This document shows positions 7,136 to 15,949 of a stretch of 64,000 bases of DNA, in pieces (position 1 is the stretch's first letter; every line of letters begins with the position of its first letter). The stretch covers positions 19,354-83,353 of the forward strand of contig NZ_PQIA01000024.1 in the NCBI RefSeq assembly GCF_003385235.1, given 5' to 3'. The notes beneath the pieces are model-generated. The model saw nothing but the letters and a program-made list of their open reading frames with translations. It was not told where the DNA came from and did no database searches. The DNA is from Amycolatopsis circi. GTDB taxonomy: Bacteria; Actinomycetota; Actinomycetes; Mycobacteriales; Pseudonocardiaceae. The position numbers were made by a program, and so were the translations under genes.

Positions 7136-10100
7136 TCAGTAGGCGTGTTTGGCACGGTCACCGTGGGAGAGGCGTTCTTCCTCGTCGTCGGGGCGCGGTC
7201 GGGTGCCAGGCCGGGACGATTGCTGTTTCGATGCGGTGTCTTCAGCGTTGCGGTAGCGGAGCCGGGCTGCTTCGACGCCGTCGTGGAACTCGCGGTCGAG
7301 AGGCTCCTCGGTGTGTTGTTCGGGTCCGCTGGTGTCGGTCGTATTCGACCGTACGGATGGTGCGGCGCAAGCTTTCCACTGTTCGGTGAGGAGTGTCCAT
7401 GCGCGGGCGCGGGCGTGTTCGCCGGTCTGCGGTGTTCCGAGCGGACTTGTCGTCGCGGATGCCGATATGTGGAATGTTTCGCGGTAGGCCGCCGCCAGCG
7501 CGATGATCTTTTCCCGCCGGGCTGCGTGTTCTGGGTTGATCGGGCGGGGCCCGAGGGAAACGGCCCATGGCGGCGGATTCTCGGTGACTTGCTGGCGGAG
7601 AACGGCGACTCGGTCCCGGATTTCGGCACTGGTGACTTCGAGGCGGCTCATGCGGCTGGGTTCTTCGCCGGGTGCGGGGATGTCGGCGGCGGCGAGCCAC
7701 GGCAATGCTGTGCCGTTGTTCATGCGGTGGCGGCGGGCGAGTTCGGTGACGAGCGTTCGTGCGACTTGGCCGGGGAGATCGGCTGAGTCGCCTGTCGGGT
7801 TGAGCGCGACCTTGCGGGCGGCTGTGTCAAGGGCGCCGTCGGGGTCGAGGAAGTTGAGGGGTCCGGCGGCGGCGTGGTGCCAGACGGTGCCCCAGTCCTG
7901 GTCGGATACGTTGGTGTGCGGGAGATACCTGGCGACGATCTGTTGCCAGCGTCTGGTTTGGTCGTCCGTCGGGTTGGCGGTTCGTGCAGGCGGTCGGCGG
8001 TTGGTGCGGTAGTTGCGGAGCGCGGCCAGGAGCGCAAGGTCGGGAGAATCGGCCCAGGCAAAGTCGTTTCCGCGGGTGACTGCGCGCAGGAGGCGTTCGG
8101 CTTGCCATCCTTCGTCCTGGGCGTCGGCGAGGGCATTGAGGATCGCTTGTTCGGCACCGCTGTTGACGGTGGCCGGGACGTAGCGCGCGAGCAGGTCAAG
8201 GTAGCGGTCCTCGTCTCCGGCGCGGGCGAGCTCCTCGTAGCGTTTGACCAAAACGTCGAGCGTTTCGAGGTGGTCCTCGTGTTCAGCGTCGAGGTGGTCG
8301 AGTACGTCGTCGGCCGTGAATTCGGCAGGTTGGCTTGTCGGAGAAGGCTTGGCGGGGGACGCGGGGGCGACGTAGCGTGCCCATCGGAGGTTGAGTTCGT
8401 CCCAGCTGTGAGCTCGTGCGCCGTGGGTATCGGGGCGCGGTCCCAGTGGGCTGTCGGGGCCGCTGTCGAGCCGGTAGGTCTTGCGGTAGGCGGCGGTGAG
8501 TCCGACGATTTCGTCCCATTCCCATGCGGTGATGGGGTTGTCGGGACGGGGACCGAGGCGCGTTGTCCAGGCTGGAGGGTTGCGGATGGCTTCGGCGCGG
8601 AGGTGTTCGAGTCGGTCGTGAATGGCGTCGTTCAACTCGGCGAGGTATTCGCGGCGTCCGGGTTGGGTGCGGGCTGCGGCGAGATCGGGGCGAGATTGCC
8701 AGGGGAGTGTGCGGGTGTGGACTTGGCCGCGGTCCTTCTGGGCGTCGAGTTCGCGGAGCAGGGTGTTGGCGGCGTAGGCGTGATCGGGCATGGGGTCGGG
8801 GGAGCCGCCGCGGTCGAGGATGTGCCGGGCGGCAAGGTGGTGCGCGGTCGTGGTGAGGGCGGCTTCGACGTCGTGGCCGAGTGCGATGGCGCCGGTGGCG
8901 ATGCGCCAGACGCGGTTCCAGCGCGGGTTTTCCACGTCGGCGTCGGGTGCGATCGCGTCGAAGGCTGTTTGCCATCGGTGCACGTCGCGGGGATCGGGGT
9001 GTCCGGCGGGTGGTGCATTGGTGTCGGTGGCGAGGAACGTCGTGACGCGCGAGGCGAGGACCGCAGCGGGGTCGCCGGTTCCAGTGAGGGGTGATCCGGC
9101 GGTGAGGCGGGGGAGGAGTTGTTCGGGGCTCCAGCCTAGATCGCTGGCGTTGCGGAGAGTCTGTACAAGTGCCGCTTCTGCTTTGGTGTCAAGGGTTTCA
9201 GGGGCATGCCGGGACAGTGCGTGCAGATAGGTGTCTTCGTCGAGGTAGGTGGCGGCGTAGTTGTAGTGATCGACGAGCGTCGCGAGCGAGACGACTTGGT
9301 CGAGGCTGTCGCGGTACACCTCGGTCGCGGACGGTTCGATGCTGGTGTGGTTGAGGACGCCGGCGAGGACTTTGCGGGCGGCTTTGTCCGGGTCGGGGTC
9401 AACCTCGGGGGTCTTTTGGTGCAGGTCGATGACGTGGTGATGGGTGACCACGTAGAGGTAGTTCTCGTGTTGCGCGCGGGTGGTCGCTGGGTAGAGCTGC
9501 TCGCGGGTCATGGTCGGCGGAACGAGGGAGTGGGCGGTGCCGGAGCTGGTCATGCCCTGGACGCGGTTGACGGTGGCGGCGTAGGCAAGTTCGACGTACC
9601 GGCGGACGTAGTTTCGGGGCAGGGTGATCCGGGCCCCGTGCTCGACGTGGCGGATGGTCAGTTGGCCGCCTTCATGGGCGGTGACGACGCGCCATGTGTC
9701 GCCGTTCTTGACGAAGTCTGCGCCGCCGAAGAGACTCAGGCGGCGGCGGTTGTGCCGGGTGACGACCGTGTCGCCGGTGCTTGCCTGGGTGCCGTCGTGG
9801 AGGTCGACTTCGGGACCGGTGGGTTCACTGCTTCGGCGCAGGCGGATGGTGCGGGCTTCCAAGTTGAGCGCGACGGTGTCTTCGTTGGTGGGCACGATGA
9901 GCAGGGAGTCGGTTCCGGAATGCAGATCGCGTCGCCATCTGGTCAGGGCTGCGTTGCGCATGGTCTCGACCGAACCGGAGGAGATACGCCCGCTGTCGGC
10001 GTAGAAGTCGATTCCCCTCTCGTCTCCGACGCGGATCATGAGTGATGCGGCGGCTTGTTCGTCGCAGTCGTGGCCCTTGAATCGGACGACTTCCGAGAAG

Positions 10101-12259
10101 CGGACTGCGCCGACGTCGAGGGCGATGAGCCTGATCGCTCCGCCGGCTTCGACGGCGGCGAGTTGCCGGTCGTCGCCGATCAGACGGACGTCGGCACCGC
10201 GGTTCAGTGCGTAGGTGACGACGGTGTGCAGGGTGTGAGTACCAGCCATCGCGGCCTCGTCGACCAGGACAAGGTCGCCCTCGGCGATCGGGAACTTCCG
10301 TTCCGCGACGCCGTGTTCCAGCGCTGTCGGGAGCTGGTGCAGCGTGTGCGGCCGGGCTCTGATCGACACACCGAGCCCAAGCGCGGCCCGCGCGGAGGGA
10401 CCGAACGCGTAGACCTGCCGCCCTCGAGACCGCCACAGGTTCGCCAGAACCTTCATCGCAGCGGTCTTTCCCGCACCCGCGGGAGCGAGCGCCAGCTGCA
10501 ACCGCTTGCCGGAACCGGCGAATTCGGTGACCATCCGCCGCTGGCCCTCGTTGAGCTTCGAGGAGCGGAGTGCCTTGCGCACGGCACGGTCCGGAACGCG
10601 GTAGCCGCCGCCACGCTTGGCCCAAGCGACGAAATCACCTTCCTCGGCCAGCGTCTGCGTGGTGGTGTAGCGCGTGGAGTGGTGTTCGTGGAACACCGAC
10701 TCTCCTGAGCGTCGCCGCAGGAACGGTGCTTCGGCGACGAGCGTCGCGCCTTCCAGGGCGAGGGTGGTGGGTGCCGAGATTGCGCGGTCGACGACGCGGA
10801 CGATCAGCTTGGCACGCTCGTCGGCGGGCACGGTGATGCGTGCGGTCTGCCGGTGTGCTTGTGCTTCGAGGTGCCAGCGGGTGAAGTGCGCGTATTTCGC
10901 GCTGACCGTGGCGATAACGGCTTCGGCCAAGCTGTCGAGGTCGTGCTCCGTCAGCGTCCCGGCAGTCGGTGCGCGCCCGCGGGCGAAGATTCTCCGGCCG
11001 AGCTTGTCGATCGCTTCTTGGCCTACGAGGCCGCGGGCGAATTCGTGCCAATCGTCGGTGTGTTCGGCCAGTGACTTCGGCGGCGGTTTTCCGGGGCGGC
11101 CGTCCAGTTTGGCGGCACGGTCGATGGCGAAGATTTCCTTCGGTCGCGGTTCGCGTCCGTTGAGGTCGCGGAATTCGACGATCCGGCGGGCGCGAGCGGC
11201 TTCGAACTGGCGGGTCCGTTGCGAGAATCCCTTGATCAGCGGGAGCGGCACCGCGGCCAGTTGCCAGATTTTGCGGTTGTGATCGACGCCGTTGGCGGGA
11301 CGTTGTGTCCACTGTGCACCGTGTTCGCGGAACAGATCGCGAGTACGGGTATCGAAAAACTCCGAGGCGGTGACGGTTCCGGCGAGCATCGGTCGTCCGT
11401 CAAGCGCTGTCCACTTGCCATCTTCGGATCGGCGGACTTTGGTCGAGATCAACGCGTGGAAGTGCAGATGCGGATCTCCCGCGCGGCTGTCCCAATGTTC
11501 GAAGGTCGCCACGGTGATCCCGTCGACGTCTACCTGGGCCTGGCCCCGGTTGCCAGCGCGGGTGAAGGCGAGGTTCTGCTCGACGTAGGCCAGGGTGTCC
11601 CGCATCGCTTGCCGGACAAGGTTCGCGATCAGTTCGCGTTCGTCCGGAGGTGCCAGAGCCCACGCGACCGACACGGATTTGTCCGGGGCGAAGACCATCT
11701 CGTAGCCGGACACCGCTTTCCGGAGCTTGCGTTGCTCCTCCGCGAGCCACGTCTCCAGCGCGGCCGGGTCGACAGGTCCGCTGGCTCCGGTCGCATCGCG
11801 ATAGACCTGTTCCTGGACTTTCCGGCGGATCTCGTGTCGTGTCGCAGCATCGATCGGCGCTCCGATGGGGCGGCCGTGCTCGAGGTTGTAGTCCTTGTAC
11901 GCCTGTGCGCTGTGGACACGCATGAGGTCCAGTCCGCTGTAGACAGGAAAGCCGCGGCCGAGTCTTGTTGCGCCGAGAGCTTCGGCTGCGGTCTTGCCAT
12001 CGGCGATCATCTCGTTCTCGATCGCGTCGGCGTTGGGATGGCGGCCTTCGCCGAAGAGCGCCTTCATCTGGGCAGGCTTGACCTCGCCGGTGAGCCCGAA
12101 AATCTGCGCACCGGCGCCGAACCATTCGCCTGCCGGGTAACCGTGGGAGAGGTAGTAGTCACTCAACAGCTCGCCGGGGTCGAGCCTGCGGTCGTGACAC
12201 GCGACCGCGTTGGTGAGGTACTCATGATCACCAGGGCTCAGCTTCCGCGAGCCGATCAC
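7136..12259 (-). CDS. MobF-family conjugative relaxase-helicase (TraA/TrwC type)
   Basis: This 1707-residue protein nicks plasmid DNA at oriT and unwinds it for transfer. The N-terminal TrwC relaxase domain has the catalytic tyrosines in SDYYLSHGY (about residues 33-41), a KSVSVAWAL motif and the metal-binding histidine triad GDPHLHFHALIS (about 262-273). The helicase domain has Walker A APAGAGKTAAM (about 592), the DEAA box LVDEAAM (about 665), GDDRQLAAVEAGG (about 695) and motif YAATVNRVQGMT (about 892). The last ~650 residues are Arg/Pro-rich repeats of short helical units with no recognised domain. The start is a GTG without a clear ribosome site, but the KLSPGDHEYL opening matches the family N-terminus. 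No type IV coupling or mating-pair genes are in the window, so the element is mobilisable here or continues beyond it. Confidence 0.92.
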   Translation of the reverse strand: MIGSRKLSPGDHEYLTNAVACHDRRLDPGELLSDYYLSHGYPAGEWFGAGAQIFGLTGEVKPAQMKALFGEGRHPNADAIENEMIADGKTAAEALGATRLGRGFPVYSGLDLMRVHSAQAYKDYNLEHGRPIGAPIDAATRHEIRRKVQEQVYRDATGASGPVDPAALETWLAEEQRKLRKAVSGYEMVFAPDKSVSVAWALAPPDERELIANLVRQAMRDTLAYVEQNLAFTRAGNRGQAQVDVDGITVATFEHWDSRAGDPHLHFHALISTKVRRSEDGKWTALDGRPMLAGTVTASEFFDTRTRDLFREHGAQWTQRPANGVDHNRKIWQLAAVPLPLIKGFSQRTRQFEAARARRIVEFRDLNGREPRPKEIFAIDRAAKLDGRPGKPPPKSLAEHTDDWHEFARGLVGQEAIDKLGRRIFARGRAPTAGTLTEHDLDSLAEAVIATVSAKYAHFTRWHLEAQAHRQTARITVPADERAKLIVRVVDRAISAPTTLALEGATLVAEAPFLRRRSGESVFHEHHSTRYTTTQTLAEEGDFVAWAKRGGGYRVPDRAVRKALRSSKLNEGQRRMVTEFAGSGKRLQLALAPAGAGKTAAMKVLANLWRSRGRQVYAFGPSARAALGLGVSIRARPHTLHQLPTALEHGVAERKFPIAEGDLVLVDEAAMAGTHTLHTVVTYALNRGADVRLIGDDRQLAAVEAGGAIRLIALDVGAVRFSEVVRFKGHDCDEQAAASLMIRVGDERGIDFYADSGRISSGSVETMRNAALTRWRRDLHSGTDSLLIVPTNEDTVALNLEARTIRLRRSSEPTGPEVDLHDGTQASTGDTVVTRHNRRRLSLFGGADFVKNGDTWRVVTAHEGGQLTIRHVEHGARITLPRNYVRRYVELAYAATVNRVQGMTSSGTAHSLVPPTMTREQLYPATTRAQHENYLYVVTHHHVIDLHQKTPEVDPDPDKAARKVLAGVLNHTSIEPSATEVYRDSLDQVVSLATLVDHYNYAATYLDEDTYLHALSRHAPETLDTKAEAALVQTLRNASDLGWSPEQLLPRLTAGSPLTGTGDPAAVLASRVTTFLATDTNAPPAGHPDPRDVHRWQTAFDAIAPDADVENPRWNRVWRIATGAIALGHDVEAALTTTAHHLAARHILDRGGSPDPMPDHAYAANTLLRELDAQKDRGQVHTRTLPWQSRPDLAAARTQPGRREYLAELNDAIHDRLEHLRAEAIRNPPAWTTRLGPRPDNPITAWEWDEIVGLTAAYRKTYRLDSGPDSPLGPRPDTHGARAHSWDELNLRWARYVAPASPAKPSPTSQPAEFTADDVLDHLDAEHEDHLETLDVLVKRYEELARAGDEDRYLDLLARYVPATVNSGAEQAILNALADAQDEGWQAERLLRAVTRGNDFAWADSPDLALLAALRNYRTNRRPPARTANPTDDQTRRWQQIVARYLPHTNVSDQDWGTVWHHAAAGPLNFLDPDGALDTAARKVALNPTGDSADLPGQVARTLVTELARRHRMNNGTALPWLAAADIPAPGEEPSRMSRLEVTSAEIRDRVAVLRQQVTENPPPWAVSLGPRPINPEHAARREKIIALAAAYRETFHISASATTSPLGTPQTGEHARARAWTLLTEQWKACAAPSVRSNTTDTSGPEQHTEEPLDREFHDGVEAARLRYRNAEDTASKQQSSRPGTRPRPDDEEERLSHGDRAKHAY

Positions 12260-12559
12260 TGAGATCGAGCGTACGCCCCAAAATCACCGACGCCCACCTG
12301 ACTCAGAGGATCTGCAAGATGTCCTGTGTGTGCGGTGGGCCGTGCGGGCGGCGCGGGGTGTGGGCGCGGTGGTGACGGCGTCGGCGGCGGGGATATGGCG
12401 CGGGCGGTGAGGAGAAGGGCGCGTGGCGGTGCGCGGCGGAGCGACCTGTGTGGTGCGGCCGGGGCTACGCGCCTGCTGGTTGCGCGGATACGGTGCATGC
12501 ACACGAAAGCGGCCGCCGGTCGTGAGACCGGCGGCCGCTTTCTAGGGACGGATGCGGCG
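12260..12559. other. Intergenic region between relaxase and zinc-ribbon gene
   Basis: The interval is very G-rich on the plus strand and contains no supported gene. It holds a perfect terminator hairpin at its right end and presumably the relaxase promoter on the left, although no clear -35/-10 pair was identified. Confidence 0.4.
12505..12542 (-). terminator. Strong 17-bp hairpin terminator
   Basis: GAAAGCGGCCGCCGGTC and its perfect complement are separated by a 4-base loop, just downstream of the zinc-ribbon gene on its strand. There is no long T-tract, as is common in actinomycetes. Confidence 0.75.
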
Positions 12560-13756
12560 TTACGCGGCTATCAGCTCGCGGTGTTGCGGTTGGGCGGAGC
12601 GCAGCGGCGGGCGGTCGAGTTCAGTGCAGTGCGCGCACCGCCCGATCGGTTCGGAGCGGTGTTCTGCCGGGGTGCGCTCCAGGTTGCACGCGATGCACAG
12701 CACGCCGTCTGCGAGAGGGAGTCGCCAAAGGTTGTCATAGAACTTCTCCAGGCTGCCGCGCTCCTCCGAGGTGACTTCGTCGCGCTCGTCGAACAGCGCG
12801 CCGCGTTCGTCCTCGTACTGCTCGGAAACGCGGTCGTCCTTGCGTGCGCGCCCGGTTTGCGGGATGGCGGGCTCAATTTCGCGGTGGTTCTCGTCGTAGC
12901 TGGTTTGCGGTTCGTACTCGACCCGGGAGCGGCGTGCGCGGACCTCGAACGGCTCGCGCGGCGCGGAGGCTGGGCGCGGGATCGGCTGCGGGATTCGCCG
13001 GGGTGCAACGGTGTCGACTGGTTGCGGGATCGTGTGCGATTCGGCTTCCCGGCGGCAGAACTCGGAGCAGTACGTCATGTCGGGTGCCATGCTGAGGTTC
13101 CCGTCGCAATGCCCGCACCGGTGGATGTCTCCAGTCTCGGTCTCACGTTGTGCTTCTTCCGCCGCGCGCTTGGCGCGAATCGCATTCGCACGTTGGCGAC
13201 TGGCGTAAACACAGGTCGTGAGCAGGGTGCGGTGGGCTTGGTCGATAGAGGGCCATGCCTTGTGGCCGCTGCGGATTGCGTCGGTCACGGTCGGGTGGTC
13301 GGCGGACGGGTTTTCCAGCAACGTGGCGCAAGCGCGGAGCGCTTCGCGCTCGTGTCCTTCGGCGCGTGCGGCGAGCCATCGCAGCGACTGACGCGCAACG
13401 CTGCGGTTGTGCGATGGGTCGGCCAGGAGCGCCGTTACGTCGTTCGGGTGCCCAGCAAGCGACGCGCGGGATTCGGTGGTGTGCACGCACGCCGTGAATG
13501 CGCGTTGCGCATCCGGCGTGAGGTCCGTGAGGTGTTCGTAAATCTTGCGGACGCGTGCGAGGGTGTCTGGGTCAGTCGGATCGGTGGAGTTGAGCAGGTG
13601 TGCGCAGGTCATGAGTACGGCCTGCGGAGCGTCTGAAAGATGCTCGAACATCCATCGGAGCGCGATGAGCGCCGATGCGGTGCGCGGAGGTGTCGCGCTG
13701 AGTGCGGTCACTACGTCGTCAAGGGTGTAACGGTGCCGCCGATCAGTGCTGGTCAT
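12560..13756 (-). CDS. Plasmid-type zinc-ribbon protein of unknown function
   Basis: The 398-residue product is not a family I recognise. The N-terminal ~190 residues are all-helical with repeated Leu/Ala heptads. A first zinc ribbon follows, CGHCDGNLS...YCSEFCRRE (about 213-236), and a second near the C-terminus, CIACNLERTP...CAHC (about 352-376). The linker between them is Arg/Glu/Pro-rich. Two CxxC...CxxC modules fit a nucleic-acid or protein-binding adaptor. It lies directly upstream of the relaxase on the same strand, separated by a terminator. It also abuts the large inverted-repeat region, so a role in DNA processing of the element is possible but unproven. Confidence 0.65.
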   Translation of the reverse strand: MTSTDRRHRYTLDDVVTALSATPPRTASALIALRWMFEHLSDAPQAVLMTCAHLLNSTDPTDPDTLARVRKIYEHLTDLTPDAQRAFTACVHTTESRASLAGHPNDVTALLADPSHNRSVARQSLRWLAARAEGHEREALRACATLLENPSADHPTVTDAIRSGHKAWPSIDQAHRTLLTTCVYASRQRANAIRAKRAAEEAQRETETGDIHRCGHCDGNLSMAPDMTYCSEFCRREAESHTIPQPVDTVAPRRIPQPIPRPASAPREPFEVRARRSRVEYEPQTSYDENHREIEPAIPQTGRARKDDRVSEQYEDERGALFDERDEVTSEERGSLEKFYDNLWRLPLADGVLCIACNLERTPAEHRSEPIGRCAHCTELDRPPLRSAQPQHRELIAA

Positions 13757-14413
13757 GTCGAAAATCCGTTTCTGTTATGTGTGGGTTTCCGGCGGATCGG
13801 GTTTGGCGCCCCGGCCAACCGGTAATTACCATATTAATGGAGTTCGTCGCTATTCTCAATAATGCAACGCCAGAAAAGCGGACTGCTTAGGATGCTCTGA
13901 CCTGCGGTAAGGGTGACCAGGTGCAGAGCGGTGGAGAGGTGGCCCCGAAGCCGCCCGGGGCAGGCCTCCGGCCTGCCCCTAATGCCTGACCGAGGCCGTA
14001 AGGGGACCCGAATGCAAGGGTGGGGCCTCGCTATTTTTTTGACGCGCTTTTTGTCAAAAAAATAGTGGGGTGCCCTTGTATTCGGGGCAGCGGCCGATAC
14101 AATTTCGGGGCCACCTCTCCACCGCGGACGGGACCGATCCGCAATCGCCGGCCACCGTGTCTGGCCTGCGCAAACGCTCCAGGTCGACCCTGGCTATGCT
14201 GGTCAGGTCGCGACGTGATGGGTCTTCTGTCCCGTGGGCATGTCGCGGCACCCGGCGTCGTTGCTTTGGCGAGCCGTCGCTCCGGCGATGTCGGCCCTGT
14301 GCCGTGCGCCGCCGGTCCGATGGGGCCGGGGCCATGCGCCCCGGCCCCATCCCGTAACTGCTGCGACGCGACTAAACTGGCGACCGCAGCCCTCCCTGTG
14401 CAGGGAGGCAACC
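13757..14413. other. Intergenic region built around nested inverted repeats
   Basis: The 657-bp interval has no convincing gene. Most of it is taken up by palindromic structure, with an AT-rich piece at about 13826-13870 on the left and the ribosome binding site of the coiled-coil gene on the right. Confidence 0.5.
13928..14125. repeat. 198-bp nested inverted-repeat structure (candidate origin, oriT or MITE)
   Basis: The outer arms are a perfect 22-bp inverted repeat (13928-13949 and 14104-14125, beginning GCGGTGGAGAGG). Inside lie imperfect arms of about 35 bp (14007-14043 and 14053-14086). Their innermost 13 bp, CTATTTTTTTGAC / GTCAAAAAAATAG, pair perfectly around a 9-base loop. A further small hairpin, GGGGCAGGCC / GGCCTGCCCC, sits at 13957-13979. 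Such nesting is typical of replication or transfer origins and also of short inverted-repeat transposable elements. No target-site duplication was seen at the edges. A location between element genes favours an origin or oriT. Confidence 0.6.
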
Positions 14414-15052
14414 ATGCCGCAAGACGAAGAGCGGTCGATCCGTCGTCGACGTCGATCGAGTGCCGAGGTTGCTCGGCTGAAGGCACTGCGGCAAGCGCAC
14501 GCAGAGAAACTCGAACGCGCCCGGCGAGACGAACAGCGGGTCGACGACGCACTGGCACCGTTCGCGGAAGCGGCAGAAGCCATCGCAGCGGCACAACGGC
14601 GACACGAAGACCGGTGCGCGCGAATCACAGCCAGGCTTGAGCGAGACTTAGCGGACCTCGATCGAGCACGAGAGAAGGCCATTGAAGAGGCGGCTGTCGA
14701 GCGGCGCGCGCTGAAGACTGCGCTTGACGATGAAACCGGCAAGTTTCGCGCTGTGATGGGAGAGTCGGTCAAGACGATCCGGGAAGTGGGCACCGGGATG
14801 CCGGAGACCGCTGCACTGCTTGGCGTCAGCGTGGGCGAAGCGCGCAGGCTGGCGGCTGCGGCAAAGCGACTGGACCGTGAAGCCTCGAGCACCTGGTCAT
14901 CAGCCGATGACGGGGTACCCGAGACGCCTCTGGCCGAGTCGGCCCCTGTGCTTGGTCGGGGAGCGGAAGCAGCCACTGGCGCCGAGCAGCAGGAGCCAGA
15001 TGCAGCGCCGGAAGGTGAACGAGAAAAGAAGTGGGGTGGTGCGAGCGCGTAG
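14414..15052 (+). CDS. Coiled-coil protein with C-terminal helix-turn-helix-like segment
   Basis: The 212-residue protein begins RRRRRSSAEVARLKAL and continues as a long charged coiled coil through about residue 105. Heptads such as LERDLADLDRAREKAIEEA support this. A short domain resembling a helix-turn-helix follows (MPETAALLGVSVGEARRLAA, about 120-139), then a disordered acidic tail. A DNA-binding, self-associating accessory factor such as a mobilisation, partition or origin-binding protein would fit, given the inverted repeats just upstream and the relaxase nearby. The ATG follows GGGAGG with good spacing. An in-frame upstream extension exists but runs through the promoter region. The stop codon lies inside a terminator loop. 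Confidence 0.65.
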   Translation: MPQDEERSIRRRRRSSAEVARLKALRQAHAEKLERARRDEQRVDDALAPFAEAAEAIAAAQRRHEDRCARITARLERDLADLDRAREKAIEEAAVERRALKTALDDETGKFRAVMGESVKTIREVGTGMPETAALLGVSVGEARRLAAAAKRLDREASSTWSSADDGVPETPLAESAPVLGRGAEAATGAEQQEPDAAPEGEREKKWGGASA

Positions 15053-15069
15053 CGCTCGCACCACCCCAC
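15031..15069. terminator. 18-bp bidirectional terminator overlapping a stop codon
   Basis: GTGGGGTGGTGCGAGCGC pairs perfectly with its complement around a 3-base loop. The upstream gene's TAG is at the loop/stem junction (15050-15052). The gene on the opposite strand ends 18 bp beyond, so the hairpin can end transcription from both sides. Confidence 0.8.
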
Positions 15070-15086
15070 CAACTACCGGTGTGCGG

Positions 15087-15533
15087 TCACCCCGGCTGAA
15101 CCGGCTCAGCCTCGCGTCGCTCGGTCCGAGAGTGCGCCTTCCGGCGCGCGAGTCGCCGTCGGGCCGCAACGCGCCAGGCAATCGACAAGCACCCGCCGAC
15201 GAACAGGGTGGTCCCGAGTACTGGCTGGTCCCAGCCGAGATCTTGCACTTTCTCTATGGAGAGGATGCACGGCACGCTGCCCGCTCCGAAGATGACCGCT
15301 GTGCGTGTGTGGTGAGTGATCCGCGGGAAGATCGGGTGCCGTTTGCGTCGCGAGTCAGCCCAACCAGCTGCTGCACCGAGCACTGCGTACACCGGCAACC
15401 GGATGAGATCGACTGCCGTAGGCGCAGCGATCAAGGCGATGGCACCGAAGACCGCCGCGACGAGAAGGACGCCGTAGAAGGCGGCGTCGATCATTCCGCG
15501 AGCGGAAAGTCCAGCGACGATTCGGGTCATCAT
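15087..15533 (-). CDS. Small membrane protein
   Basis: The 148-residue product has no recognised family. Hydrophobic stretches at AAFYGVLLVAAVFGAIALIAA, at LPVYAVLGAAAGWA and at GTTLFVGGCLSIAWRV predict three to four membrane helices, ending in a strongly basic tail (RRRLARRKAHSRTERR). The start is one of two adjacent ATG codons; the frame continues upstream but with shadow-like composition. The gene lies between the coiled-coil gene, with which it converges, and the insertion sequence. Small membrane proteins of this kind are common on actinomycete plasmids, where some aid spread of DNA. That link is not shown here. Confidence 0.5.
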   Translation of the reverse strand: MMTRIVAGLSARGMIDAAFYGVLLVAAVFGAIALIAAPTAVDLIRLPVYAVLGAAAGWADSRRKRHPIFPRITHHTRTAVIFGAGSVPCILSIEKVQDLGWDQPVLGTTLFVGGCLSIAWRVAARRRLARRKAHSRTERREAEPVQPG

Positions 15534-15721
15534 CCGAGCGTAGATCGGAAAACCGGCCCGTTTGGGGGAGATTCGTCGTTCTCGACGACGGGCCGGTCGG
15601 GGTCGGTCAGCCTGGGGTCGCAGTCCGTGCACTGTCTTAGGAGGGGCCGGATTCAGCGCGCGCCTGGAAGGGCTAGTCGCGTCTCGAGGGGTGCGGGCGC
15701 GTTGCGCGCACATGGTGTTCC

Positions 15722-15838
15722 TTACCTTTCTTCTTGGGCCGGTTCGGGCCAGTCGTAGGGTTCGAGCCACCCAGGGGTGCTGGGTATGGCTTGCATGGTT
15801 TTGCCGTTGATGGTCCAGGAGGATTGGCCGCCCGGCAC
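15722..15838 (-). pseudogene. Possible truncated small gene beside the IS element
   Basis: The frame reads a protein-like segment with WTINGKTMQAIPSTPGWLEP and then YDWPEPAQEER before a stop. It has no clear ribosome binding site, and the upstream part merges with the insertion element. It may be the C-terminal remnant of a gene cut by the insertion, or simply chance. Only the aromatic and proline pattern supports it. Confidence 0.25.
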
Positions 15839-15949
15839 CCTGCGACGACTCGACCGCTGATTGGGATGTGCGAGTGATCGCTGTGTAAGGACACGCCGGC
15901 GAGGTCGTCTGCTGGGCCTGTAAGGACTGCGACACAAGGGAAAACGGAG
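15790..15949 (+). ncRNA. Possible IS110 bridge-RNA region
   Basis: Elements of the IS110 group carry a non-coding left end that is transcribed into a bridge RNA pairing with both target and donor DNA. This 160-bp stretch lies in that position, immediately before the transposase, with no coding potential on its strand. The RNA fold and guide loops were not worked out, and the limits are approximate. Confidence 0.35.

Noticed and set aside
7874..9094. Long plus-strand frame inside the relaxase C-terminal region
   Set aside because: The relaxase frame has the recognisable domains; the antisense frame is Val/Gly-rich shadow sequence.
12326..13636. Plus-strand frame opposite the zinc-ribbon gene
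   Set aside because: It runs through the terminator hairpin and lacks a plausible start, while the minus frame has two clean zinc ribbons.
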